Shown: piece after piece, positions 53,965-63,558 of the stretch
Layout: each line of letters starts with the position of its first letter
Position numbering within the stretch: position 1 is the first letter of the stretch
Origin: CAZBSE01 sp964494385
GTDB taxonomy: Bacteria > Actinomycetota > Humimicrobiia > Humimicrobiales > Humimicrobiaceae
DNA length: 64,000 nt
NCBI GenBank assembly: GCA_964494385.1
Contig: CAZBSE010000002.1
Span: 31,873-95,872, forward strand
Direction: 5' to 3'
Program-made: the position numbers and the translations under genes
Notes under the pieces: model-generated
What the model saw: the letters and a program-made list of their open reading frames with translations, nothing else
What the model was told of the DNA's origin: nothing
The model's database searches: none

Positions 53965-54942
53965 TTATGTTTTTAAACTCGCTGAATCCAATATTATTTC
54001 CACCAGCAGGTCGAAATCAATTCCTGCGGCTTTTGCCGCTTTGGGAACCAGACTTGTGGCAGTCATGCCGGGCATACTATTCAGCTCTATTGCATAAGCA
54101 TTATTACCGCCATCCAGTATAAAATCTACTCTCGATATGCCGCTGCATTCCAGCACTTTATGAAATTTTACTGCTGTTTCCAGGACATTCTCTGAAACCT
54201 TTTTATCAATCTTTGCAGGGACTATATACTCAGTCATATCCTTAGTATATTTCGACTTGTAATCGTAAAACCCTCCTTTTGGCTTTATCTCTACAATGGG
54301 AAGTGCGACAGGTTCACGGCCTATAATGCTCACTGTAAGCTCTCTTCCGTTAATATATTCTTCAATTAAAATTTTACTGTCATATTTTAATGCATCTTTT
54401 ACGGCGCTCCCCAAAGATCTCTTATTTTTTACAATGCTTACACCTATAGTTGAACCTTCTCTATTGGGTTTTACCACTACGGGATAAATAAACTTTCTGC
54501 TTATAAGTAAATTTAAATCTTTAAAATCGGAGCTGCTGTTAAAATCCAATTCGATATATCCGGGAGTAAGAATGTCCTCATGTTCCATAATTTTCTTTGA
54601 TAATATCTTGTTGATTGCAACAGCACTTGCCATTACTCCCGAACCGGTATAAGGAATTTTCATCAATTCCAATAGCCCCTGAACGGTACCGTCTTCACCG
54701 TATCTTCCATGAAGTGCCAGAAAAGCTAAATTTATTTCTTTTAACTTGCTGTAGAAATTATTTTTAAGGTCAATATATACAGTATCATAGCCCGATCTGA
54801 GCAGAGACTGATTAATACTCTTACCGGTTATAAGAGATATCTCTCTTTCTGATGAAATACCCCCGGCAATTACTCCGATTTTAAGCAGCTTCTTTCTCTT
54901 TCTTATCTTAAGATCTTTAAATGTTTTTAACATATCTACCAT
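53965..54942 (-). CDS. ddl: D-alanine-D-alanine ligase
   Basis: 325 residues. GVIAGGISSEREISLITG, LALHGRYGEDGTVQGLLE and the ATP-grasp blocks VVKPNREGSTIGV and ELNSMPGMTATSLVPKAA are conserved. It makes D-Ala-D-Ala for MurF. It begins 1 bp after the murB stop. Confidence 0.97.
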   Translation of the reverse strand: MVDMLKTFKDLKIRKRKKLLKIGVIAGGISSEREISLITGKSINQSLLRSGYDTVYIDLKNNFYSKLKEINLAFLALHGRYGEDGTVQGLLELMKIPYTGSGVMASAVAINKILSKKIMEHEDILTPGYIELDFNSSSDFKDLNLLISRKFIYPVVVKPNREGSTIGVSIVKNKRSLGSAVKDALKYDSKILIEEYINGRELTVSIIGREPVALPIVEIKPKGGFYDYKSKYTKDMTEYIVPAKIDKKVSENVLETAVKFHKVLECSGISRVDFILDGGNNAYAIELNSMPGMTATSLVPKAAKAAGIDFDLLVEIILDSASLKT

Positions 54943-54943
54943 C

Positions 54944-55879
54944 TTAAAATCCTATCAGCTTTACTTCATATTCCAAATCTATTCCAAATTTATCCATGAC
55001 CATATCCCTTATTATTTTTGATAGGACAACTATATCCTCCGAACTGGCATTATCATAATTTTCAATAAAATTCGCATGTTTGGCGGAAATGCGGGCACCG
55101 CCGTAATTAAAGCCCTTTAATCCGCATTTCTCTATTAATTCTCCGGCAGATTTATAGCTGCTCCTGACATTTTTAAAAAAACAGCCGGAACTCCTTGAAC
55201 CGGCCGGTTGGGTTGATCTCTTATTCTTTATCCTGCTTCTTATCTCCTTTAATATATTATCCTTTTTTGCTTTCCGTGTTCTCAGTACAGCTCCGGTCAG
55301 AGCAACTAATTTAGGGATATGAAAATACCTGTAGCTAAAATCATTTTTTCCCAGAATTCTGGTTTCTTCTTTTACGACTCCGCCTTCATTCGATAAGAAA
55401 TTTACTTTTTCTATAAAGCTGCAGATATCCTTATTTTTAATACCGCTATTTCCCATAATGCTTCCGCCTACGGTACCCGGTATGCCGGAAAGCTCAGAAA
55501 AGTCATATCCCTTAACCGCAGCAGAAACAATAAATTTTAAAAGATTACAGGCAGAACCCGCAATAATTTCATGTTTATTTGTAAAATTCATATAACTGAA
55601 ATCCTTTCCCAGTTTTATCAGTACCAGGTCAATATCTTTATCACTAAATAAAATATTGGTCCCGTCTCCGATTACTATGAATTTAATCTCATTTTTAATG
55701 CAGGTTTCAATTATTTTTTTCAAATCTTCCAATTTATGTGCCACCAGGTAACACAATGCCCTTCCACCTGTTTTTATAGAAGTCAGCTCAGCTGTATTGA
55801 TGTCAAATATAATATCTTCAATTCCCGTATCTTCAATCGTATTCCTGATTTTATTTCTTTCTATCTGTTCTTTTTTCAT
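54944..55879 (-). CDS. murB: UDP-N-acetylenolpyruvoylglucosamine reductase
   Basis: 311 residues. IGDGTNILFSDKDID and ELSGIPGTVGGSIMGN bind FAD; the catalytic Ser is in RSSGCFFKN and the end is IDLEYEVKLIGF. The short form lacks the E. coli insertion (type II MurB). It finishes UDP-MurNAc. Confidence 0.96.
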   Translation of the reverse strand: MKKEQIERNKIRNTIEDTGIEDIIFDINTAELTSIKTGGRALCYLVAHKLEDLKKIIETCIKNEIKFIVIGDGTNILFSDKDIDLVLIKLGKDFSYMNFTNKHEIIAGSACNLLKFIVSAAVKGYDFSELSGIPGTVGGSIMGNSGIKNKDICSFIEKVNFLSNEGGVVKEETRILGKNDFSYRYFHIPKLVALTGAVLRTRKAKKDNILKEIRSRIKNKRSTQPAGSRSSGCFFKNVRSSYKSAGELIEKCGLKGFNYGGARISAKHANFIENYDNASSEDIVVLSKIIRDMVMDKFGIDLEYEVKLIGF

Positions 55880-55898
55880 AAACTAATCCTGAATTTTC

Positions 55899-57290
55899 TT
55901 AGGATTTTAATATCTCATCGGTAACCCTGGTAATATCTCCGGCACCCATTAACAGGACCATATCATTCTGTCTCATATTAAGTTCAAGGTATTCGGTTAC
56001 ATCCCGCAATTTGGGGAGATAAATTATTTTATCCTTAAAACCGCCATCTATTAAATTATCCACCAGGATCTTACCGGTTATACCCGGTATCGGCTGCTCA
56101 CCAGATCCATAAACATCAGTAATAATAAGCATATCACTTTTATTAAAGCAGTCATTAAATTTACTTTTAAGATTTGCAAGCCTTGAATATCTATGCGGCT
56201 GGAAGACCGTTATTATCCTTTTATTCTTTTTCCATGCAGCAGCTTCCAGAGTTGCCTTCACTTCAGAAGGGTGATGGGCATAATCATCGAAAATTACGGC
56301 GCCTTTTTTTTCTCCTCTTTTCTCAAATCTTCTTTTAACACCGGTAAAAAACTTTAATATATCAGCAGCCTTCTGCAGATCAATATTCAAACCGTAACAT
56401 ACAGCAAAAGAAGCCAGGCTGTTTTTAATATTGTGAATACCGGGGACATTTAATTTTACTTTTATTTTCTGAAGCTTTCCCTCCCTGTTTGCAATCAGAG
56501 TATAAGAGGAAGTAAAATTAGAAAATTTTATATTCTCGGCATAAATATGTTTTTTCCCGCTTATTCCGTAAAATATTATCCTTCTGCTGCCGGGTTTCAG
56601 TAAATTATGAAGGTTTGTTTCATCACCATTCAGTATTATCAGGCCTCCTGGCTTTGTATTGCCAATGAATTTTATAAAGTTTTGCTCTATCTCTTCAATA
56701 TTTTTATAGAAGTCAAAATGATCCCCTTCGATGTTGGTTACAATGCTTACCAGCGGTTTATATTTCAGAAAGGAGCCGTCGCTCTCACAGGCTTCGGCTA
56801 CTACATATTCTCCTTTTCCATATCTTGCATTCGATCCCAGCTCATTAAGTTCCCCTCCAACCATTATCACCGGATCGAGCCCCAGCCCTCTAAAAATTAA
56901 AGAAATCATAGAGGTAGTGGTAGTTTTTCCATGTGTTCCCGAAACAGCTATCCCCTTTCTGCTGTTAAGGACCCATGCCAGTATATCGGAACGGCTGAGA
57001 ATAGGGATTTCTTTTTTTCTGGCAGCTTGCATTTCCAAATTATTATCAGGTATTGCTGTGGAATATATAATAACATCCGCTCCCTTTATATTCGCCCCGC
57101 TATGGCCGGTGAATACTTTTATGCCTTTATTTTTTAAAGCACTGGTATAACGTGACTCCTTTATATCAGAGCCCGAGACTAAAAATCCCATGCCATGAAG
57201 CACCAGTGCTATGGCACTCATCCCTGCTCCGCCTATTCCGATTAAGAAACAACTCCCGGCTTTTTTTAAAATATCATTAGTGTTCTTCAA
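55899..57290 (-). CDS. murC: UDP-N-acetylmuramate-L-alanine ligase
   Basis: 463 residues. FLIGIGGAGMSAIALVLHGM, the ATP loop VSGTHGKTTTTSM, and FDDYAHHPSEVKATLEAA are the MurC signature. It adds L-Ala to UDP-MurNAc. Its start overlaps the murG end by 14 bp. Confidence 0.97.
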   Translation of the reverse strand: MKNTNDILKKAGSCFLIGIGGAGMSAIALVLHGMGFLVSGSDIKESRYTSALKNKGIKVFTGHSGANIKGADVIIYSTAIPDNNLEMQAARKKEIPILSRSDILAWVLNSRKGIAVSGTHGKTTTTSMISLIFRGLGLDPVIMVGGELNELGSNARYGKGEYVVAEACESDGSFLKYKPLVSIVTNIEGDHFDFYKNIEEIEQNFIKFIGNTKPGGLIILNGDETNLHNLLKPGSRRIIFYGISGKKHIYAENIKFSNFTSSYTLIANREGKLQKIKVKLNVPGIHNIKNSLASFAVCYGLNIDLQKAADILKFFTGVKRRFEKRGEKKGAVIFDDYAHHPSEVKATLEAAAWKKNKRIITVFQPHRYSRLANLKSKFNDCFNKSDMLIITDVYGSGEQPIPGITGKILVDNLIDGGFKDKIIYLPKLRDVTEYLELNMRQNDMVLLMGAGDITRVTDEILKS

Positions 57291-58425
57291 TCCGGTCCTC
57301 CATCAGCTTTGAAGCAATTACCTTTGCACTATTGATCCCGGCATCTTCGATTTTAACTTTTTTCATTTCATGGTATTTTTTTCTTCCGCTTTCCATAAGC
57401 GATTTTATTATCCCTAATATTTTTTTCCCATCCAGTTCACTGTCTTCGATAAGTACGGCTTTACCCTTCCCGGCTAAAAATTCTGCATTATAAAACTGAT
57501 GATTGGCAATTGCGTGAGGATAAGGTATAAGTATAGAGGGTATATTTGTCCAGACTATTTCAGATATAGTGTTTGCCCCTGCTCTTGAAATTATAATATC
57601 TGATATTCTGTATATCTCATTCATCTCTTTTATATACGGAAAAATTTCCAGAATCAATTTATGCTCGCTGCCGGTAATATTTTTCCTTTTCTTTCTCAAT
57701 TGATCATAGAAACGGCTGCCGCATATAAGTAAAATCTGAACTTCGCTGTTATATTTAAGATAATCATATAGATTAAAAATGGCATTATTTATTTTTTCAG
57801 CCCCCAGGCTTCCGCCAAAGGCAACTATGGTAAATCTCCCTTTCTCAAGACCCCATTTCTTAAAGTCAGGCTTGACCTCTTTAAATTTTCTTACCTGCTC
57901 TCTTAAAGGATTCCCGCTAAATATTATTTTGCTTTTTTTTACTTTTAAATACTTTTTTGTTTCCTTAAAACTAATAAAAATTTGCCCTGCAAATTTTGAA
58001 AATAGACTATTTAGCCTTCCCGGTATGTAATTTTGTTCGTGCAAGGCTATTTTTCTGCCTGTTAAAATGCTGGCTAAAAAGACCGGAGCACAGATATAAC
58101 CACCCATACCAAGTATTATATCAGGTTTAAACTTCAATACTATCTTGACTGACTGTAAGAAACCTATACCTAAAGAATAAAGGAATCTGGCTGAATTTAA
58201 AATTTTTCCAAAAGCGTTACCGGCCGGGACCAATCCGTATGACTTTACTGACCTGTAATTTATTTCATATCGTGATATAAGTTTTTTCTCCAATTCCCTC
58301 CCGGTTCCGATAAAAAGGACCCTGCATATAGGATAATTATGCTTTATGTATTCCACTATTGACAGAGCCGGATACAGATGCCCGCCGGTTCCTCCGGCGC
58401 ATATTAAAATTCTTTTTTCCTTCAA
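57277..58425 (-). CDS. murG: Lipid II synthase (UDP-GlcNAc transferase) MurG
   Basis: 382 residues, GT28. ICAGGTGGHLYPALSI, LGMGGYICAPVFLASI, HEQNYIPGRLNSLFSKFA and SRAGANTISEIV are conserved. It transfers GlcNAc to lipid I at the inner face of the membrane. Confidence 0.97.
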   Translation of the reverse strand: MKEKRILICAGGTGGHLYPALSIVEYIKHNYPICRVLFIGTGRELEKKLISRYEINYRSVKSYGLVPAGNAFGKILNSARFLYSLGIGFLQSVKIVLKFKPDIILGMGGYICAPVFLASILTGRKIALHEQNYIPGRLNSLFSKFAGQIFISFKETKKYLKVKKSKIIFSGNPLREQVRKFKEVKPDFKKWGLEKGRFTIVAFGGSLGAEKINNAIFNLYDYLKYNSEVQILLICGSRFYDQLRKKRKNITGSEHKLILEIFPYIKEMNEIYRISDIIISRAGANTISEIVWTNIPSILIPYPHAIANHQFYNAEFLAGKGKAVLIEDSELDGKKILGIIKSLMESGRKKYHEMKKVKIEDAGINSAKVIASKLMEDRIEEH

Positions 58426-58468
58426 ATCATACCTGCTTAAATTAAAATAAAAAATTACTCATTTCAAT

Positions 58469-59650
58469 TCAATCTTCCGGTTCCGCCTCAACTTCTTCAT
58501 ATCTCTTGGTGCATCTGGATATATTCAACAGTATACCCACACTTATCATACTGACCAGCAGTGAGGAGCCCCCGTAACTGATAAAGGGAAGCGTCAAACC
58601 GGTAACCGGAGCCAATCCGATAACCACAGCAATATTAATTATTGCCGGAATTACTACAATACTTATAAGACCCACCGCCATAATTCTGCCAAAATACTCT
58701 CTTGTTTTCATACAAATCCTTATTCCAAAAAACATGAATAGAATAAATAAAATTACCGTAAATATGGTACCCACCAGACCCAGCTCTTCACCTATAATTG
58801 CAAATATAAAATCTGTATGCGCTTCCGGAAGATAAGAATATTTCTGGACACTGTTACCTAACCCCACTCCTATTATATTCCCCGATCCAAGAGCGATTAA
58901 AGACTGCGATATTTGAAAGTTTATTTCTCCGATTTCTTCACTGCCATTAATCAGGGCAACAATCCTTTCGATGAAGGCAAAGATCCTCTCTCTTCTATAA
59001 TTTTCCAGGAACATATAAATAATTGTTACTGCGGTTCCCATAAGCCCCAGACCGAATAGGTGCTTTAATCTTACCTCACCTGCAAACAAAACTATGAATA
59101 TAATTAACCCGATAACAATCATGGAACTTAGATCAGGTTCCAGGAATATTAAAATAGCGACTATGCACAAAACTAAAAATGAAGGAAGAATTATGCTCCT
59201 GATTCGCTTGTCGATTCTATATTTTCGGTCAAGTCTGTCACAAAAAAAAATGACCAGTGCTATTTTTACAAACTCAGAAGGCTGGATACTGAAAAACCAT
59301 AAATTCAGCGCCCTTCTAAACCCGCTGACTTCTATCCCAAAACCAGGAATCAGGACCAGGGCCAGCAGCCCGATTGCTACAATCATAATATAATTAGAAA
59401 GTCTCTGGTAATGGTGATAATTTATCCTTGAGGCTATAAAAAAAGCTATAAAAGATATAACCCACCATATTATCTGTCTCCTTATGAACCAGTAAGGATC
59501 GCTAAAATATCTCTCTCCTATGGAAACGGAAGAACTTGATATCATTATCAATCCGATTATTGATAGTATTAAAGTTAAAATAAACAGAGAATAATACTCT
59601 ATATTATTTTTTAAAATGTTATATTTCTTATAACCGCTTCTCTTTTCCAT
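58469..59650 (-). CDS. ftsW: Lipid II polymerase FtsW (SEDS family)
   Basis: 393 residues with about ten membrane helices. FIQPSEFVK-type FSIQPSEFVKIALVIFF, EPDLSS, PEAHTDFIFAIIGEELGL and LTLPFISYGGSSLLVS are the SEDS motifs. It polymerises glycan strands at the septum with a class B PBP, which is not in the window. Confidence 0.95.
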   Translation of the reverse strand: MEKRSGYKKYNILKNNIEYYSLFILTLILSIIGLIMISSSSVSIGERYFSDPYWFIRRQIIWWVISFIAFFIASRINYHHYQRLSNYIMIVAIGLLALVLIPGFGIEVSGFRRALNLWFFSIQPSEFVKIALVIFFCDRLDRKYRIDKRIRSIILPSFLVLCIVAILIFLEPDLSSMIVIGLIIFIVLFAGEVRLKHLFGLGLMGTAVTIIYMFLENYRRERIFAFIERIVALINGSEEIGEINFQISQSLIALGSGNIIGVGLGNSVQKYSYLPEAHTDFIFAIIGEELGLVGTIFTVILFILFMFFGIRICMKTREYFGRIMAVGLISIVVIPAIINIAVVIGLAPVTGLTLPFISYGGSSLLVSMISVGILLNISRCTKRYEEVEAEPED

Positions 59651-59656
59651 ATCATG

Positions 59657-61093
59657 CTATCCTCTTGAAAGTACAAGACCCTTGAACCTGTCTCCCCGCT
59701 GCTTATAATCTTTAAACATATCCATACTGGCACAGGCAGGGGACAGTATTAATACTTCTCCCGGACCGGCCACCTCAAATCCTTTTTCAACTGCTGCTTC
59801 AAGCGTAGTGCATCTATATATCTTATAGTCACGTCTTCTTCTCACTATCAGCTTATAAATCCTGTGTGCAGCTTCTCCTATTAAAATTAAATTTTTGACC
59901 TTTTCATCCAGAGCATCGATTAAATCCGAAAAATCCATATTTTTATCTCTTCCGCCCATAATCAGTGTGATCTCTTTGCCGAAATCATTTATTGCCGCTA
60001 TAGTGGCATCCGGATTGGTCGATTTCGAATCATTAAAACATCTTATGCCGCCCGTATAACCTAAATACTCCATCCTGTGGTTCAGAGGTTTAAAACTATT
60101 GATTGATTTTTCAATGCTATTTTTATCTACATTCATCAGTAGTGCCGGCGCAACGGAAGCCATGGTATTGGAAATATTATGTTTGCCTTTCATGTGTGTA
60201 TTTTTTATATTTATTTTCCCTCTATTTTTTTTTATCCGGTAATAAATATGATTATTCTCATAGAAAAGATTTGAATTTTCCTCAGGCTTCAGACTGAATT
60301 TTACAAACTCCGGCCGCAGTTTTCCCTCTGCGGAAATACGCTCAATTTTCCTTCTTATATACCAGTCATCCATATTGATAACCGACCAGTCATCTGTTTT
60401 TTGATTTGAAATCAGTTTCATTTTCAAACTGCCGTAATTTTCAAAAGATTTATGTCTGTCTATATGATCGCTTGTTATGTTCAGTATCACACTTATATGT
60501 GGCCTGAACTGATATATTCTCTCCAGTTGAAAGCTGCTGACTTCTATTACCCTGATCAAACCATACTGAGAGTTTCCGCTCTTTTCTTTCATGTCTATAG
60601 TATCAATCAAAGGCAGGCCCACGTTCCCACAGACCACGCAATTATTACCGGAACTATTTAAAATTTTTCCTATGAGAGTAACTGCCGTTGTCTTACCGTT
60701 GGTACCGGTTACCGCAATTGTCCTTCTCTGTTCCTCATTATCCAGTAATCTCCACGCCAGTTCCAGTTCGCTCCATATCGAGATCCCCTTTTCCTCCGCA
60801 GACTTAATCAGCGGCGCATCACCTGGTATGCCTGGACTGGTTATAACCAGTTCCGCTTTTTCTATGATTTTTTCCTCTTTTAATATATTTTTGTCCAGTA
60901 TTATTTCCAGGTTAAGGTCTTTGGTACGTCCGCAGCCGCCAAATGCATTTTTCAGATCTAAATCAGGATTGCTGTCAATCCCGGTTATAGAGGACTCAAA
61001 ATCAAGCAACTTTTTTATAACGGATAATCCGGTTTTCCCCATACCTATAACCAGTATATTTTTATGCTTAACCACATCAAGTCTTTTTACCAT
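59657..61093 (-). CDS. murD: UDP-MurNAc-L-alanine-D-glutamate ligase
   Basis: 478 residues. ITSPGIPGDAPLI, the ATP loop VTGTNGKTTAVTLIG, NHRMEYLG and ACASMDMFKDYKQRGD are conserved. It adds D-Glu. It overlaps none of its neighbours but spacing is 3-6 bp. Confidence 0.97.
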   Translation of the reverse strand: MVKRLDVVKHKNILVIGMGKTGLSVIKKLLDFESSITGIDSNPDLDLKNAFGGCGRTKDLNLEIILDKNILKEEKIIEKAELVITSPGIPGDAPLIKSAEEKGISIWSELELAWRLLDNEEQRRTIAVTGTNGKTTAVTLIGKILNSSGNNCVVCGNVGLPLIDTIDMKEKSGNSQYGLIRVIEVSSFQLERIYQFRPHISVILNITSDHIDRHKSFENYGSLKMKLISNQKTDDWSVINMDDWYIRRKIERISAEGKLRPEFVKFSLKPEENSNLFYENNHIYYRIKKNRGKINIKNTHMKGKHNISNTMASVAPALLMNVDKNSIEKSINSFKPLNHRMEYLGYTGGIRCFNDSKSTNPDATIAAINDFGKEITLIMGGRDKNMDFSDLIDALDEKVKNLILIGEAAHRIYKLIVRRRRDYKIYRCTTLEAAVEKGFEVAGPGEVLILSPACASMDMFKDYKQRGDRFKGLVLSRG

Positions 61094-61096
61094 TTT

Positions 61097-62113
61097 TTAA
61101 TCTATAAATTTTAAATAATAGATGAAAAAACCTACGCCGGAGAATAACATACAGGCTATCCAGAACCTTATGATAACTTTTATTTCCGGCCATCCGAGAA
61201 GTTCAAAATGATGGTGTATGGGGGCCATTTTGAATACTCTTTTTTTAAAAGTTTTAAACCATATAATCTGTATAATTACCGAAAGCGTCTCAATAACAAA
61301 GAGTCCGCCTATTATAATCAGTAAAATCTCCTGTTTTAATATTATTGCAACTGCTGCAATCAAACCGCCCAGCCCGAAAGATCCCGTATCTCCCATAAAA
61401 ATTTCAGCTGGTGCCGTGTTCCACCATAAAAATCCCGCACATGCGGCAAGGGTCCCGGCGCTTACTACTGCTATGTCTATTCCATATGGGACACCCGGAG
61501 GTATGGACCATTCAAAAAAGGCAATAAAGCAAAATACGGCTAAAACAATTGATGAAGCTCCGGCTGCCAGACCATCAAGTCCATCGGTCAAATTGACCGC
61601 ATTGGTTGTGCTGACTATAACCAGTACGACAATAATATAATACCAGTTCCCCATCTCAAATCTTATATCCGTAAAGGGTATGCTTATATAAGTCCCGATG
61701 TTTATTATATATTTGGAGCATAATACAAAATATACGCACACCACAGCCAGGAGCGACAGTTTTACCCACCATCTCAGGCCCAGGGATCTCTGTTTTTTAA
61801 GTGCTATATAATCGTCAACAAATCCTATCAGACTGCATAATAACAATACGGAAAGAACAAATATTCCTTCCGCACTGTAAACACCGTGACGGTAGTACTT
61901 GACCAGGCTTACGACTATAAATGCGGCCATAGAAGACAGGACAAATATTATTCCGCCCATCGTTGGTGTTCCCGTCTTTACGGAGTGTGTTTTCGGCCCA
62001 TCAATTCGGATCTTACCGCCTATTCTCTTGCTCCTTTGAAACCTTATAAACAAAGGTGTTATCAGCAGAGATAAAGAACCCCCGATTGTAATCGATAAAA
62101 ATATCCAAGTCAT
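61097..62113 (-). CDS. mraY: Phospho-MurNAc-pentapeptide transferase
   Basis: 338 residues, about ten membrane helices. GTPTMGGIIFVLS, FVDDYIALKKQRSLGL, the catalytic NLTDGLDGLAAG, and PIHHHFELLGWPE are all present. It makes lipid I from UDP-MurNAc-pentapeptide and undecaprenyl phosphate. Confidence 0.97.
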   Translation of the reverse strand: MTWIFLSITIGGSLSLLITPLFIRFQRSKRIGGKIRIDGPKTHSVKTGTPTMGGIIFVLSSMAAFIVVSLVKYYRHGVYSAEGIFVLSVLLLCSLIGFVDDYIALKKQRSLGLRWWVKLSLLAVVCVYFVLCSKYIINIGTYISIPFTDIRFEMGNWYYIIVVLVIVSTTNAVNLTDGLDGLAAGASSIVLAVFCFIAFFEWSIPPGVPYGIDIAVVSAGTLAACAGFLWWNTAPAEIFMGDTGSFGLGGLIAAVAIILKQEILLIIIGGLFVIETLSVIIQIIWFKTFKKRVFKMAPIHHHFELLGWPEIKVIIRFWIACMLFSGVGFFIYYLKFID

Positions 62114-62127
62114 ATGCTATCTTCCAC

Positions 62128-63558
62128 CTATATTAAATTAATAATATCTTCCATTTTATTTGCTCTGGAACCTTTTATCAAAATTAAATCTCCCTCCTTA
62201 AGCAGATTATTTATTTCTCCTTCCAGTTCCATTTTATCCCTGAAGTAAAAACATAAACTCTTTTTCTTATTAAAGCTGCCACTCTTCTTATAACCCTCAA
62301 ATATATTCACGGCAAGATTGCCCAGCGCTATTAGAACATCTACCTTTTTTTCCGATAGGTACTGTCCTATCTCACTGTGGAGTCCGGCAGAGCCTTCACC
62401 CAGTTCCAGCATATCCCCCAGTATTGCTATGCTCCTCATATTATTCTTCTCCGAAATCAAGACCAGTGTGTCAATGGCTTCTCTAACTGAAATAGGACTG
62501 GCATTATAGCAATCATTTATAATTATTTTATCCTTTTTCCTTACTATTTCCATTCTGGAACCGGAAGCGGCTGCTTCTTCGATTCCTGTTTTAATAACAT
62601 CTTTGCTTACATTAAAATATAAGCTTATGGCAGCTGCACAGCATGCATTATACAAATTATGGTAGCCTGGTATATTTAAAGCTATATCTATAATCTTTTT
62701 ATCATGGTTATAAAAATCAAAAGTGAACCTGCCCATCCCGTCCGCTTTTTTTTCTATAAAATTAAATTCAGCTTTTTTATTCCTACCGAATTTTGCGATT
62801 TTACACTTAATCTTCTTTTCTATCAAATCACAAAATATGTCATCATTATTTAGAAACAGTATCCCATTGTTCCTATGTAGAATTCCTGCTATTTCTGCTT
62901 TGGCCAGAGCTATTTCCCGTAAGTCCTTAAAAAATTCCATATGTGACTGACTTATAAAGGTAATAGCCCCTATATTCAGGTTACATATCTCGGAAAGTAT
63001 CCCCACCTGACCCCTTGCTCTCATGCCGATCTCGGCAATAAAGATTTCAGTCTGCCTGTTTATTTCAAGGATTGATTTAGATACACCAATTTCAGTGTTA
63101 TAATTCCCGGGAGTAAATCCGACTTTATGCTCTTTGCTTAATATACTTACTAAAAAATCCTTTGTAGTAGTTTTACCCACGCTTCCGGTTATGCCTATGA
63201 CAGTCGGATTAAACTTTCGTATATAATTGTATCCGATATTTTCCAGAAATGTTAAGTTATTATCTGATTGAATGATTATTAAATTATTAAAATTTTTAGC
63301 TCTTATGCTTTTTTCCCACAGCTTTAACTTTTCTTTATCTTTTAATTCAAATACAAAACCACCGGCACCTTTTTCTAAGGCTTCCGGTATAAAATCGCTG
63401 CCATCGTAATTTTCGCCCATCAGAGGAATGAAAAAATCACCTTTACTGATAGTCCTGGAATCAGTAGATATATTGCAGATATATTTTTTAACATTTCCTA
63501 AAAACAGGTTCGAACTTGTCCAGGACAGTAAATTTTCTACTTTTATTTTTTCATTCAT
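62128..63558 (-). CDS. murF: UDP-MurNAc-tripeptide-D-Ala-D-Ala ligase
   Basis: 476 residues. ITGSVGKTTTKDFLVSIL is the ATP loop, NDCYNASPISVREAIDTL and AILGDMLELGEGS the central-domain blocks. It adds D-Ala-D-Ala from Ddl. Its ATG overlaps the murE end by 8 bp. Confidence 0.97.
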   Translation of the reverse strand: MNEKIKVENLLSWTSSNLFLGNVKKYICNISTDSRTISKGDFFIPLMGENYDGSDFIPEALEKGAGGFVFELKDKEKLKLWEKSIRAKNFNNLIIIQSDNNLTFLENIGYNYIRKFNPTVIGITGSVGKTTTKDFLVSILSKEHKVGFTPGNYNTEIGVSKSILEINRQTEIFIAEIGMRARGQVGILSEICNLNIGAITFISQSHMEFFKDLREIALAKAEIAGILHRNNGILFLNNDDIFCDLIEKKIKCKIAKFGRNKKAEFNFIEKKADGMGRFTFDFYNHDKKIIDIALNIPGYHNLYNACCAAAISLYFNVSKDVIKTGIEEAAASGSRMEIVRKKDKIIINDCYNASPISVREAIDTLVLISEKNNMRSIAILGDMLELGEGSAGLHSEIGQYLSEKKVDVLIALGNLAVNIFEGYKKSGSFNKKKSLCFYFRDKMELEGEINNLLKEGDLILIKGSRANKMEDIINLI